Below the pieces are notes generated by a model, which was given only the letters and a program-made list of their open reading frames with translations, made no database searches and was not told the DNA's origin. A stretch of DNA of 64,000 nucleotides from Methylomonas albis (GTDB lineage Bacteria > Pseudomonadota > Gammaproteobacteria > Methylococcales > Methylomonadaceae): positions 2,914,001 to 2,978,000 of the forward strand of contig NZ_JACXSS010000001.1 of NCBI RefSeq assembly GCF_014850955.1, written 5' to 3'. Each line of letters starts with the position of its first letter. Within the stretch, counting starts at the first letter, position 1. Shown piece after piece: positions 18,501-26,057 of this stretch. Made by a program: the position numbers and the translations under genes.

Positions 18501-18792
18501 CCGAGTATCCAACTGGCTTTCCGGATCGATTCGTAGCGTCTATACCGCTCAAGGCGCTATCAATGGCGAATTTGTCCGTACTCATTCATTAACGTCGCCC
18601 ATCGATTACACCAGCAACTACGGTGGACAATTTTTAGACTTCGGTTTCGGCCTTAATCTGTCCATTCCCGAAGGATCGCTTTCTAGACATCTGTTTAGCG
18701 TCGAATGGTTGCAACCCGCGATAACGGACTTCAACGGCAACCAGTTGCAACGTGAAGGTAGCTTAAACGCCACTTGGAATTACGCGTTTTGA
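15487..18792 (+). CDS. DUF3570 outer-membrane protein chimera: DUF3570 + PEP-CTERM-protein domain + Met/His-rich second barrel
   Basis: 1101 aa from a GTG that overlaps the lipoprotein gene by 14 bp. Residues 1-30 look like an export signal (ALSLPGMHSQAA). Residues 31-170 match the DUF3570 start (NLLYGHYQESNDRMQVDVY, DRDTYSGASPAYSVPDV). Residues about 174-380 are a copy of the domain of the PEP-CTERM protein at 13393, including both cysteines (GSCSGQGTNGCYEEA) but without its sorting tail. DUF3570 then resumes at about 400-765 as a beta-barrel (FSGKYYFDNATLGFSGG). From about residue 775 (HESHQSHLHHGAPLPAGVM) comes a Met/His-rich barrel-like region with MNMHMLDIMYAPTDWLNLMV, resembling a separate family of putative metal-related outer-membrane proteins. 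The protein ends in an aromatic residue (NYAF), as outer-membrane proteins do. DUF3570 proteins are usually about 400 aa, so this is unusually large. Confidence 0.82.
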   Translation: MAVTSSETRTTLAALTSAALSLPGMHSQAAVPSQQPNLNLLYGHYQESNDRMQVDVYHVDFSVPFADRIEMAFSLDRDTYSGASPAYSVPDVMTNQPKFTLKTDGSSASNAVPVDIVTAASSGITASGLTTIGGLNNFQEFVEGRSANDQPITDALVAWTTDHPKPASATLAIGGTLDFQEMAYAAYYGSSNTGTGSCSGQGTNGCYEEANIVVGHVNDGTLSAHLHQFANDYDSSKGIDLYGLEYHADSSGIYLRALDGSAFSLDSLNFNATIQNGNRLNNAVATTSPNYWATPYWEMLGFNTAVNTNLASGDGTNYATRIAYQTIANGFNGNLSLADGTLNSSFSNVNAVWIHFAGFPSTPTNGKTFNMVLDNVVTSSSTSQNANSDAMNAWLLAKSEFEADIVKNLTIAVYQSLLNKITPTMQPVQRYQQQPLETRTMPTFSGKYYFDNATLGFSGGLSEEPDFVSTFGSVNYSREFNNKLTTLTAGYNLTSNQITRNTDTHSGLSEAGHVHASDPTSPNYPALTESSVYNSFSVGLSQVLAKNTLFQSTANFTHQEGYLSNPYKYVYIRGEVTAAEYYALSQQTNKLDWSNITKLEMVGTELFREVRPDQRNMLSFSNRINQHIPALNASSSLDYRFYTDDWSINSHTVELKWYQSLPFGITVTPGLRYYSQSQADFFAPYFLAPRADGHYSSDFRLADFGSLSGSIAFSKQLSKGIKLEAGVEYYTRQSDLKLGGGNDTSYADYSYYMVHAGMNINLYAPASQKNEHESHQSHLHHGAPLPAGVMFGHMMTNPGEFMVGYRYQYANQSGNILRGSNVVADTSLLTAGCGNNPCASRPREMSMNMHMLDIMYAPTDWLNLMVMPQIMDMKMSSSPIVGATTTDEHSGGHSSGGLSDTTMAALLKLYDHPDHRIHLGLGFSAPTGDVEATVDGRDAVTSQLHDYGMQLGSGTWDFKPSLTYSGQQDNWSWGAQLSGIKRMQNRNRSNYVLGNAFQSTAWGSYRVSNWLSGSIRSVYTAQGAINGEFVRTHSLTSPIDYTSNYGGQFLDFGFGLNLSIPEGSLSRHLFSVEWLQPAITDFNGNQLQREGSLNATWNYAF
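16006..16620 (+). repeat. Duplicated domain shared with the PEP-CTERM gene at 13393-14178
   Basis: This coding segment gives about 205 residues that align without large gaps to the PEP-CTERM protein encoded on the other strand. Shared blocks include LYGLEYHADSSGIY, GSAFSLDSL, IQNGNRL and NGKTFNMVLDNVV. The copy lacks signal peptide and sorting tail, so the mature domain alone was inserted. The matches are close enough to imply a fairly recent duplication. Confidence 0.88.
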
Positions 18793-18823
18793 GGATACCG
18801 TCTCCTGATCTCAACTCATTTCT

Positions 18824-20368
18824 GTGCCTACCTATACCATGAACCAATTCATACAACTCGGCCGAACTGCCATTGAAAATAAGAATTTCGTCGAAGCGGC
18901 GGAATGGTTCGGCAAGGCGGTCGCGGAAAACCCCAAAGACGCGCAATTCCTGGCTTGTCTCGGGCAATCCCTTTGTTGGCAAGGCAAACTCAATGAAGGA
19001 CTCGCGCATCTGCGCCAATCGGGGCAGTTCTTACTTAAAAAAGCCCGCAAAAGCCGAGACATCAATCTGGCTTTGGATCTGGCCGATCAACTACAGTTTT
19101 GGAATGACTTTCCCGGCGCGCTGGAAATATGCAAACAAGCTGTGCAGATTAATCCGGGGCAATTGCGCGGCTATCAATTATTGGCCTTGACCTACTCTCG
19201 TCTAAATCTGAAAAAACCCGCCCTCGCAGCCGGTAGACAGGCATTAAAATTGGCGCCGAATAGCGCAGTACTGGCGATTTTACTCGCCACTCTGGAAGCT
19301 GCCGATGGCCTGAATCAAGAAGCCAAACAACGTTTGGAAAAGGTGTTGCAAAATCCCTTATTGACCGCCGAAGAAAGGTTCCGAGCCAATAAAGAGTTGG
19401 CTCGTATTCTGGACAAACTTGGTCAATACGATCAGGTATTCGCACATTTGCATGCAGCTGCCGAGGTAGCGCCGCGCCTGCCGGAAGTAAAACGCCAAAA
19501 CGCCAGCTTGGTTCCCAAAATGCTGGAAAGCCATAAGACCGAATTCGATCGTGACTTGCTTGGACGATGGGCTAATACCGAGTTTCCAGCCGATCAACCC
19601 GCGCCGGTTTTTTTGCTGGGTTTTATGCGCACCGGCACCACCCTGACTCAGGAGGTGCTTGCCTCCCACCCGGAAATGTTTGTCGCGGACGAAACCGATC
19701 TGATTGCCTCGGTTACTAAGGAATTGAACCGGCTTTCGAATGGACAAGGTAGTCTCGCCGAGCAACTGCGAAAACTCGATTTAGCCGGTGTATTGCAATT
19801 ACGGGCGTTTTACTGGAACCGGGCCCGCGCCTTGTACGGCGATAAGATCGGCACTCGCTTATTGCTGGATAAAACAACAATGAACACCATCGATCTAGGC
19901 TTGATTAACTACATTTTCCCGGATGCCAAGCTGGTATTTTTACTCCGTGATCCGCGCGATGTCTGCTTGAGTTGCTTCATGCAAACCATGCTGCCGACGC
20001 CTTCGACCGTGCACTTGTTTAGCTGGGATGGCACGGCGCGATTTTATGCGCAAGTCATGGACTGGTGGATGACGATCAGATCGAAATTAACAATGAATTT
20101 TATCGAGTTTCGATACGAAGACGCCGTATTCGATTTCGAACCGGCGTTCCGTAACGTGTTTGATTTTCTTGATTTGGACTGGGACCCGGCTGTCGCCGAA
20201 TTCCATAAAAAAGCGGCCGGTAAGTACATCGCCAGCCCCAGCTTTAGCCAAGTCGCGCAACCTTTATACTCATCATCGGTTGGCCGCTGGCACCACTATC
20301 AAGCGGAGTACACCGCCATCCTACCGGAGCTGCAAACCTTTATAGACGAGTTTGGCTACGAACATTAA
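18824..20368 (+). CDS. TPR-repeat sulfotransferase family protein
   Basis: About 514 aa. Residues 1-215 are TPR-like helical repeats (AIENKNFVEAAEWFGKAV, LNLKKPALAAGRQALKLAPN). Residues about 255-510 are a sulfotransferase domain: the PAPS 5'-phosphosulfate loop LLGFMRTGTTLTQEVLASHP and the later LVFLLRDPRDVCLSCFMQ, the 3'-phosphate motif with Arg-Asp-Pro-Arg. It would move a sulfuryl group from PAPS to an unknown acceptor, perhaps a protein tyrosine or a glycan. There is no signal peptide, so it is cytoplasmic. It follows the DUF3570 gene by 31 bp and is probably in the same operon. The start is uncertain: GTG at 18824 or ATG at 18839, neither with a strong ribosome site. Confidence 0.82.
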   Translation: MPTYTMNQFIQLGRTAIENKNFVEAAEWFGKAVAENPKDAQFLACLGQSLCWQGKLNEGLAHLRQSGQFLLKKARKSRDINLALDLADQLQFWNDFPGALEICKQAVQINPGQLRGYQLLALTYSRLNLKKPALAAGRQALKLAPNSAVLAILLATLEAADGLNQEAKQRLEKVLQNPLLTAEERFRANKELARILDKLGQYDQVFAHLHAAAEVAPRLPEVKRQNASLVPKMLESHKTEFDRDLLGRWANTEFPADQPAPVFLLGFMRTGTTLTQEVLASHPEMFVADETDLIASVTKELNRLSNGQGSLAEQLRKLDLAGVLQLRAFYWNRARALYGDKIGTRLLLDKTTMNTIDLGLINYIFPDAKLVFLLRDPRDVCLSCFMQTMLPTPSTVHLFSWDGTARFYAQVMDWWMTIRSKLTMNFIEFRYEDAVFDFEPAFRNVFDFLDLDWDPAVAEFHKKAAGKYIASPSFSQVAQPLYSSSVGRWHHYQAEYTAILPELQTFIDEFGYEH

Positions 20369-20806
20369 CCCATTCGGGGAGCGGGCGAGTGGATTCAGTG
20401 CAGCAAAAGCTTGCCACGCATTCAGCATGCAAAACTACAATAAGGTGCGTTTATGGCGAAAAACCTAATTTCTAATGGGCGAGCACGGCAAAGATCGCTC
20501 GCCAACCCAAATCCGTACGCAAATATTAGAAAATCCCCATAGAGTTTAGCCGACTCAAAAAAGCTCACCACAAATAAACACTGGTCGTCGAAAGTTTACG
20601 TCGTTGTAGCCGTGAGCAAACTAACTAAATACGTCATATGCCACATACATGCGGCATATGACCTAGTTTATTTTCCAAATCCGTCTTGACAGATCATAAA
20701 TATAGTCTAGCCCTATCTTATGCTCAAAAAATCATTTCCAGGGCACTTGTAAGTCATTGATTACAATTACACAAATAAGCCGCACGCAAAATACCTGAAT
20801 TTGGGC
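20369..20806. other. Intergenic region with palindrome
   Basis: No convincing gene. The main structure is the inverted repeat at 20633-20661. The region is AT-rich at 20660-20800. A TTGACA occurs at about 20684-20689 but has no -10 at proper spacing. Confidence 0.4.
20633..20661. promoter_or_regulatory. Inverted repeat, possible operator or hairpin
   Basis: GTCATATGCC (20633-20642) is perfectly complementary to GGCATATGAC (20652-20661) over a 9-nt spacer, and outer AACTA/TAGTT bases extend the symmetry. There is no T run, so it is not a standard terminator. It could be an operator for the di-heme peroxidase gene at 20959, about 300 bp away. Confidence 0.4.
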
Positions 20807-20941
20807 ATGGATATTGCCAATGCAATTGCAGATGTCGTGTCGAAAAACAGCGTATTGGGTCGCCTCGGCGCCAAAAAGCCCGGAAGTGCGTTTTTCCTGC
20901 AAAGCCTATCCCGTCGCTACATCCAACCGAACCTGATTTGA
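20807..20941 (+). CDS. Possible 44-aa small ORF before the di-heme peroxidase
   Basis: ATG at 20807 opens a 44-codon frame beginning MDIANAIADVVSK and ending RRYIQPNLI. Its stop (20939-20941) touches the ribosome-binding site of the peroxidase gene, an arrangement suited to translational coupling. No strong Shine-Dalgarno precedes it and I recognise no family. It may be a small protein, a leader peptide, a remnant or chance. Confidence 0.3.
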   Translation: MDIANAIADVVSKNSVLGRLGAKKPGSAFFLQSLSRRYIQPNLI

Positions 20942-20958
20942 CGAGGATTTTTTATTTT

Positions 20959-23205
20959 ATGAGATTCATAACAAGCACCCCCAAAACGTGCGCGCTAACG
21001 GCGACTATAGCGCTCGTGTCTTTACTGACCCTAAACCTGGGCAGCCAGATTGCCGACTCGTTCAGCAAACCGTCCCAGAACCAGAACAGCGACATCGTAG
21101 GTCATGGTGATGTCGACACCTTAAAAGCCGCAATGGATGTCTGGAAGCAAAATTACGAGGCGCGCGGCGGGAGCCAGGAGACTCTGAAAATCAGTATGGG
21201 TTATTCCAAAGTTTTGTCGCATAGCTTTAGCAGTGGCCGTGCACTGATGGAACTGAACCTGAAAAGCGGAGCGCTAACACTAAAAACCAGTGGGATGGAT
21301 GCTGGCAAATATAGCCTGTGGCTGGTTGATAACGGCGCTAGTTCCGTAAAACCCGAAGCCGGCGATAAGATGATGCCGCTGGGCGATTTCTTAGTCGCCG
21401 ACGGCAAAGGTCAGCTAGAAACCCAATTGCAACGCCAACAATTAACCGGCTTTACCCTGGACTCGGTGGTCGTTTCCAAAGCCGGTCAAACCCCGGCGGA
21501 AAACGTCACACTTACCGGTTCGCCAGATCTGATGCATAAACTCTATTATGCCGACAAACCCTGGCTAACCACCGCCATGGGCGACTTTAACGGTCGCGAG
21601 TATGAAACAAACACCGGATTTGAGTTTCTATTGCCGAAAGCAGCCAACGCCGACACATTGTCGGACTTGACGCCAGTACTGGGCGCCCAGGTCGCGTTAG
21701 GCCGGCAAATTTTCCATAACGAAACCTTCGGCGGCAACGGCAGAACCTGCGGTACCTGCCATCGCGCCGACAATAACTTCACCCTGGACCCCAACTACAT
21801 CTTGAAACTACCTGCGAACGATCCGCTGTTCGTGGCTGAAACCAATCCGGCCTTGGCTGACCTGGAAGACTCGACCCTGTTACGTAAACACGCATTGATC
21901 AAAACCAATGTCGACGCTCATCCCGATCCCGCTAACCCTAACACACTGGTCAATCCTGATATATTCCGCAGCGTGCCACACACTTTATCTTTGGCTACTA
22001 CCGCCAAAAGCGAAACTCTGGCTGCGGGCGGAGATTTCGTTGCGGATGAGGCATTTGCCAACGCCACCGGCTGGAGCGGCGATGGCGCACCGGGTGGCGG
22101 ATCGCTAAAAGAATTTACCCTGGGAGCGGTAGCTCAGCATATGACGACTAATTTACTCAGGGTGCCCAATACCGATTTTCGCGTACCGAGCAACGCTGAA
22201 CTCGATGCTGTCGAGGCTTATATTTTATCTCTGGGCCGAAGCAAGGATTACCCGGTCTATAAATTAAGCTTTTTCGACCCCCTTACGCAGGCCGGCAAGG
22301 TGTTGATAGATACCAAGCAAAACCCCTGCTCCGGCGGAGGCCAACAAACTACCACCAAGATAAACGGCGTATGGGTTGCGACATGCCCGAGCGGTCAATC
22401 CGTAGTCCAAGGCACCACAGCCAACTGTAACGGCTGCCATCAAAATGCCGGCGGCCGCAGTTCAACCACCAACGCCAACCCAACCCGCAACACAGGCATC
22501 GAGCAGATGAAGATCCATCCCGCTCGCCTGCTCAAACCGGATATGCCTTATGACGGCGGCTTCGGCCAAACCGCAGGAAGTTGTGGTCCGGACGGCGAAC
22601 CTTGTTATGGCGACGGTCGCTTCAATACGCCACCGTTGATCGAAGCAGCCGACACCGCACCATTCTTCCATAACAATGCAGTCAGCACTCTGGAAGAAGC
22701 CATTGCAGCCTATAACAGTGACGCGTTTAATTTTTCAAATGGTTCTTTGACCTCGAAGAATGCTGATCGCAAAGTCAAGCTTGACTCTACCCAAGTTGTA
22801 GCCGTCGCTTCGTTTTTGCGCGCCATCAACGCGTTGGAAAACATTCGACTGTCGGACCGTTTGGATAATCAGGCCAAACAAGTGGCAAATAATGCCACTG
22901 CCAAAGAACTAGCCAAACTGGCTATCGAGGAAAACCAAGACGCTATTCAGGTATTGAAAGACGGTGTGCTCGGCAACAATTGGGAAGCGGTCAAAAAATT
23001 GGAATCGGCCGCTTACTATCAGAACCTGGCGCAGTTGGCACCGGGTCAGACTCTGCGTAACGCCTTATTGCAAAGCGCTTTGAATAATAAATTACTGGCT
23101 AGAAACCTGATTGCGACTTGCAACCCCAACGCACCAGTACCCTCTACAGTGGTCGTGCCACCAAGCGGTAATCAGTACGATTGCTCTGAAATCGGTTTTC
23201 AATAA
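20959..23205 (+). CDS. Di-heme cytochrome c peroxidase family protein (SACCP-like size)
   Basis: About 748 aa from ATG 20959 (GAGG at 20943-20946); a TTG at 20938 in frame is less likely. The N-terminus has an export signal (ALTATIALVSLLTLNLGS). Residues about 45-200 form an extra beta-rich domain. The peroxidase part follows, with heme motif CGTCH (NGRTCGTCHRADNNF) and heme motif CNGCH (TANCNGCHQNAGGR), then the usual FNTPPLIEAADTAPFFHNNAV. A helical tail (about 640-730) ends the protein. Members accept electrons through one heme and activate peroxide or oxidise a partner at the other. It is the intact counterpart of the frameshifted gene at 10698-13003, and again a PEP-CTERM gene lies directly downstream. 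Protein size and setting recall the surface-associated peroxidase of Methylococcus capsulatus (inference). Confidence 0.85.
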   Translation: MRFITSTPKTCALTATIALVSLLTLNLGSQIADSFSKPSQNQNSDIVGHGDVDTLKAAMDVWKQNYEARGGSQETLKISMGYSKVLSHSFSSGRALMELNLKSGALTLKTSGMDAGKYSLWLVDNGASSVKPEAGDKMMPLGDFLVADGKGQLETQLQRQQLTGFTLDSVVVSKAGQTPAENVTLTGSPDLMHKLYYADKPWLTTAMGDFNGREYETNTGFEFLLPKAANADTLSDLTPVLGAQVALGRQIFHNETFGGNGRTCGTCHRADNNFTLDPNYILKLPANDPLFVAETNPALADLEDSTLLRKHALIKTNVDAHPDPANPNTLVNPDIFRSVPHTLSLATTAKSETLAAGGDFVADEAFANATGWSGDGAPGGGSLKEFTLGAVAQHMTTNLLRVPNTDFRVPSNAELDAVEAYILSLGRSKDYPVYKLSFFDPLTQAGKVLIDTKQNPCSGGGQQTTTKINGVWVATCPSGQSVVQGTTANCNGCHQNAGGRSSTTNANPTRNTGIEQMKIHPARLLKPDMPYDGGFGQTAGSCGPDGEPCYGDGRFNTPPLIEAADTAPFFHNNAVSTLEEAIAAYNSDAFNFSNGSLTSKNADRKVKLDSTQVVAVASFLRAINALENIRLSDRLDNQAKQVANNATAKELAKLAIEENQDAIQVLKDGVLGNNWEAVKKLESAAYYQNLAQLAPGQTLRNALLQSALNNKLLARNLIATCNPNAPVPSTVVVPPSGNQYDCSEIGFQ

Positions 23206-23216
23206 CAGTTGAATGG

Positions 23217-23246
23217 GCTGCGGCCTTAGGGAACCGCAGCTTTTTT
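23217..23246 (+). terminator. Terminator or attenuator after the di-heme peroxidase
   Basis: GCTGCGG (23217-23223) pairs with CCGCAGC (23234-23240), followed by six T (23241-23246), 12 bp after the peroxidase stop. It lies before the PEP-CTERM gene, so that gene may be expressed by read-through or from its own promoter. Confidence 0.88.
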
Positions 23247-23323
23247 CCGCGAGGTTGAAAATCCCGTTAAAAACAGAAAAGTTTGCAAAAAATATTTGTA
23301 TGAATTCAATCACAGGTAAAAAT

Positions 23324-23941
23324 ATGTTTATCCCCCGCTTTCACAATATCGGCACTGGGCTTGCGTTAATCTGCGCGCTTGGCTCGCCTACCCCAACCCT
23401 GGCCGCCATCAGCAGTTTTCAACTGGATTGGAGCGGGGCCGTGTTTGGTAATCAGGCCGAGGCACATGCGTTGCTAAGCGTAGACGACATACTTTTTCCC
23501 GATACTAGTGGCCTTGTTTGGCTAACGCCTGGGATAGAGGTCACCGGTTTCAACATCACTGTCTCCGGCGCCGCGACAGGTAACGGCAATTTCGACTTAA
23601 CCGATTATGCGGCATTCATTTGGGATACCACCGGCGCGACTCTGGATTTCACCCAAGAATTGGTTGGGCAAACCATTAGCAGTGGATACAACTGGGGCGA
23701 GGGTTATGATACAGGCGGGGATTTTAGTTTGATCGCCGCCGAGTTGAGCAATGCCCCAACCGGCGACGGCTGGTACTTTAAATTGGCCACCGCAAACGGT
23801 ACTGGTGACAATCTGAAACTGACGTCTTTTCGTCCGTACCAAACGTCGCCGGTGCAACCAGTACCCTTACCCTCGGCGTTTTGGCTTTTTGCAACCGTGT
23901 TCGGCCTGTTGTACCGCAATGCCTGGGGAGAGCGTCGTTAG
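23324..23941 (+). CDS. PEP-CTERM sorting-domain protein (205 aa), downstream of di-heme peroxidase
   Basis: A secreted protein of 205 aa from ATG 23324, chosen because AGG (23314-23316) lies 7 bp upstream and the signal peptide (ends PTLAA) then has normal length; ATG 23300 is an alternative. The body contains five Trp (LDWSG, LVWLTP, FIWDT, YNWGEG, GWYFKL) and no cysteine. The C-terminus VPLPSAFWLFATVFGLLY then RNAWGERR is a PEP-CTERM signal. If the neighbouring di-heme protein acts like MauG, MbnH or CorB, tryptophan residues here would be natural targets, but that is inference. Confidence 0.8.
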   Translation: MFIPRFHNIGTGLALICALGSPTPTLAAISSFQLDWSGAVFGNQAEAHALLSVDDILFPDTSGLVWLTPGIEVTGFNITVSGAATGNGNFDLTDYAAFIWDTTGATLDFTQELVGQTISSGYNWGEGYDTGGDFSLIAAELSNAPTGDGWYFKLATANGTGDNLKLTSFRPYQTSPVQPVPLPSAFWLFATVFGLLYRNAWGERR

Positions 23942-24334
23942 TTTTAAGCTACTAGCCCTTAGGCTAGGCTTATTATGTAACCGATAATTCGACACCAAAA
24001 ACAGCCGTACTGTAAACATCACTGTACTATTTGAAAGCTCCGGCAACTAACCACTTTCCTTCCATGACTACAAAAGGGAACTTGAAATTTACTGCCAGCC
24101 TTGTCGGGAAGTATCTGTTTAGCGCTTCCGGACTCTTTGAAATTGACAGCCTAACTCGCTAAACAAGCAATTTGGTTTGCACTCGAGGGAGAAATCATAA
24201 CTTTGATGTTTGCCGGACACCAACCCTGGCGGCGAATACCGCCAGATAACGTAAAGCTTGCAGCCTCATGCAAAGAGTGCATCTGCAGAACGGAGTGAAA
24301 AAACTAAATCCTGTGTTTTTCAACAGGCATAAAA
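23942..24334. other. Intergenic region between convergent PEP-CTERM genes
   Basis: About 390 bp without a supported gene. It has one short perfect hairpin, CTGGCGG (24226-24232) / CCGCCAG (24239-24245), with a 6-nt loop. Nothing else is recognised. Confidence 0.4.
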
Positions 24335-24367
24335 AAACCGGATGGAGTACTAGACTCCATCCGGTTT
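24335..24367 (-). terminator. Terminator of the 170-aa PEP-CTERM gene
   Basis: AAACCGGATGGAG (24335-24347) pairs with CTCCATCCGGTTT (24355-24367). On the minus strand the stem is followed by T residues and lies 18 bp after the stop at 24385. The arm CCGGATGGAG recurs in the terminator at 25213-25243. Confidence 0.9.
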
Positions 24368-24384
24368 AAAAAGCCCAAAAATTT

Positions 24385-24897
24385 TTAAGCTTTAACGACC
24401 GCTTTACGACGACCGGTGTACAGAAAGCCCATCAAAGCACTTGTCATAAACCATACAGAAGCAGGGAGAGGTACGCTAGTAACAGGGTTTTGATCAGCAG
24501 CTGCTTTCAGATCGAATCCAAACAGAAAGCTTAAGTTGTTGGTGATCACACCTGGTTTTACAAAGGTCAACAAGAACGTGTCAGAGGCACCCAGTGCGTA
24601 ATTACCGACTTCGCTAACCCAACCGCTTGCTGTCAACAGACCCAATTTGAAAGGGCTAGCAGATGCGAAGCTGCCTACACCGCTAAAAGTGTACACAGGT
24701 GCATCAGCAGCCAGATCAGCAGTAGCAGCAAAGATACCGAAGGTGTCACTTGAAGTAAATGGGAATGAACTAGAACCGAAGGAGATAAAATTGCTATCGG
24801 CGTTAGTAGATTCCCAAATGATGCCAGCCGAACTTACAGTCGAAACTGCAAACAGGCAAACAGCAAGCCAAAGTTTTAAAGATAAAAGCGTTTTCAT
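24385..24897 (-). CDS. PEP-CTERM sorting-domain protein (170 aa)
   Basis: A secreted protein of 170 aa from ATG 24897 with GGGGAA upstream; a longer frame to 24978 lacks a ribosome site and would put extra residues before the signal peptide. The signal peptide covers about 1-24 (ends TVSSA). The small beta-rich body has FISFGSSSFPF and TFLLTFVKPG. The C-terminus VPLPASVWFMTSALMGFLYTGRRKAVVKA is a clear PEP-CTERM signal. No function is recognised. Confidence 0.85.
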   Translation of the reverse strand: MKTLLSLKLWLAVCLFAVSTVSSAGIIWESTNADSNFISFGSSSFPFTSSDTFGIFAATADLAADAPVYTFSGVGSFASASPFKLGLLTASGWVSEVGNYALGASDTFLLTFVKPGVITNNLSFLFGFDLKAAADQNPVTSVPLPASVWFMTSALMGFLYTGRRKAVVKA

Positions 24898-25212
24898 GGA
24901 TATTCCCCATTTAAAATTAACGTTAACAATTGGCCATCCTTTTGGCCACCTTACTCTGCAATCAAAATTGTTCCTCAATTCCGACTACGAAGGGGGTTGA
25001 TATATACAAATACCTGCCCACCACCATATAAGCAAATACAATGCCATAATTAAACATTATTTTTTTCAATTGGTTACGTAATAGAGAACTATCGCCTGTA
25101 AAATTTACCGACATGTTTTGAGGTTTTTTTTACCTTTTAGCTTAAAAACTCACCAAATCGGTGCAATTAGAATCTAAAACCAAGATATGCTAATTCTTGC
25201 GGACACAAAAAA
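24898..25212. other. AT-rich intergenic region upstream of the 170-aa PEP-CTERM gene
   Basis: About 315 bp, AT-rich around 25010-25190, with no supported gene. It contains the minus-strand promoter region of the 170-aa PEP-CTERM gene. No specific hexamers are assigned. Confidence 0.4.
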
Positions 25213-25243
25213 GCCGGATGGAGCCAAATCCGCTCCATCCGGC
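25213..25243 (-). terminator. Terminator of the birA-coaX-SPOR operon
   Basis: GCCGGATGGAGC (25213-25224) pairs perfectly with GCTCCATCCGGC (25232-25243). On the minus strand it is followed by six T. It lies about 65 bp after the SPOR gene stop. Confidence 0.9.
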
Positions 25244-25307
25244 CTAAATCATAGCTATTCAGTGTCTACAAGAGTTATGCGGGCACAGCCGCCCGAAGTT
25301 ATGCCAC

Positions 25308-26057
25308 TTATTTCAACACATTTCCGCAATCGCCAGCAGAGAGACGAGTCGCAGCTTTCTTGGTTGCACCCGGAGTCGCGGTAAACCGAATAAACAATTC
25401 CTCCCGCGTTTTATTGCGCTGCCTTATCTCGGCTTTTACACCTTGCTCAGCCAATTGATTTTTATATAGCATTGCGCGCGGCCTTTCATTGAATACTCCG
25501 AGCGATATTGCCCCCTTGACTTCACCGTCAGTAATCGGCCACACATCGGCAAATCCTTTGGCTTTTAACATCAGTTTATTGATGCGGCTTTGCTCGGCAT
25601 CTTTGGCAGCGGGATAGTAAATCTGAAAATCCGTTGCGAGTATTATCGACTTGTATACGGGCTTGAATACGCTCAAGTGCTCGGCATTAGCCCACCGCTG
25701 CGCAGCATTTTGGTCGTTAAACGGCCCAGCCTCATAGCAATTATTGGTAACCGCTCGCTGGCGTCCGGCACCTATTGAGCTAGCGGTTTGGCTGCGGGCT
25801 TTGAAATTTGAAACGGCCGGGGGCCGATTCAAACGCTGCAAAATATCCGTCACTTGCTTAGCTTGTAATTCAGCAGCCGAGTTATCCAGATAAGCGGAAA
25901 TTTGTGCTCCGCGCCTAGCGGTTTGTCGTTCGCTAAGCAATATTAATTTCGGTACATTGCTTGGCGGTTCGACAGACTTCGTCAACGCACCAAAATGTAA
26001 CTCCCAGAAAAAAACCAACACATTCAGCAGACATAAAAGAAAAAACAGGGCTTTCAT
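25308..26057 (-). CDS. SPOR-domain membrane protein
   Basis: 249 aa with an N-terminal membrane segment (ALFFLLCLLNVLVFFWELHFG), a linker, and a C-terminal SPOR-like region: CYEAGPFNDQNAAQRWANAE and ISLGVFNERPRAMLYKNQLAEQG, two betaalpha units that bind denuded peptidoglycan in this family. It overlaps coaX by 4 bp (ATGA), and the birA-coaX-SPOR order is common in gammaproteobacteria. The second two-strand unit ends in a basic tail with a late Cys. The exact cell-envelope role is unknown. Confidence 0.8.
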   Translation of the reverse strand: MKALFFLLCLLNVLVFFWELHFGALTKSVEPPSNVPKLILLSERQTARRGAQISAYLDNSAAELQAKQVTDILQRLNRPPAVSNFKARSQTASSIGAGRQRAVTNNCYEAGPFNDQNAAQRWANAEHLSVFKPVYKSIILATDFQIYYPAAKDAEQSRINKLMLKAKGFADVWPITDGEVKGAISLGVFNERPRAMLYKNQLAEQGVKAEIRQRNKTREELFIRFTATPGATKKAATRLSAGDCGNVLK

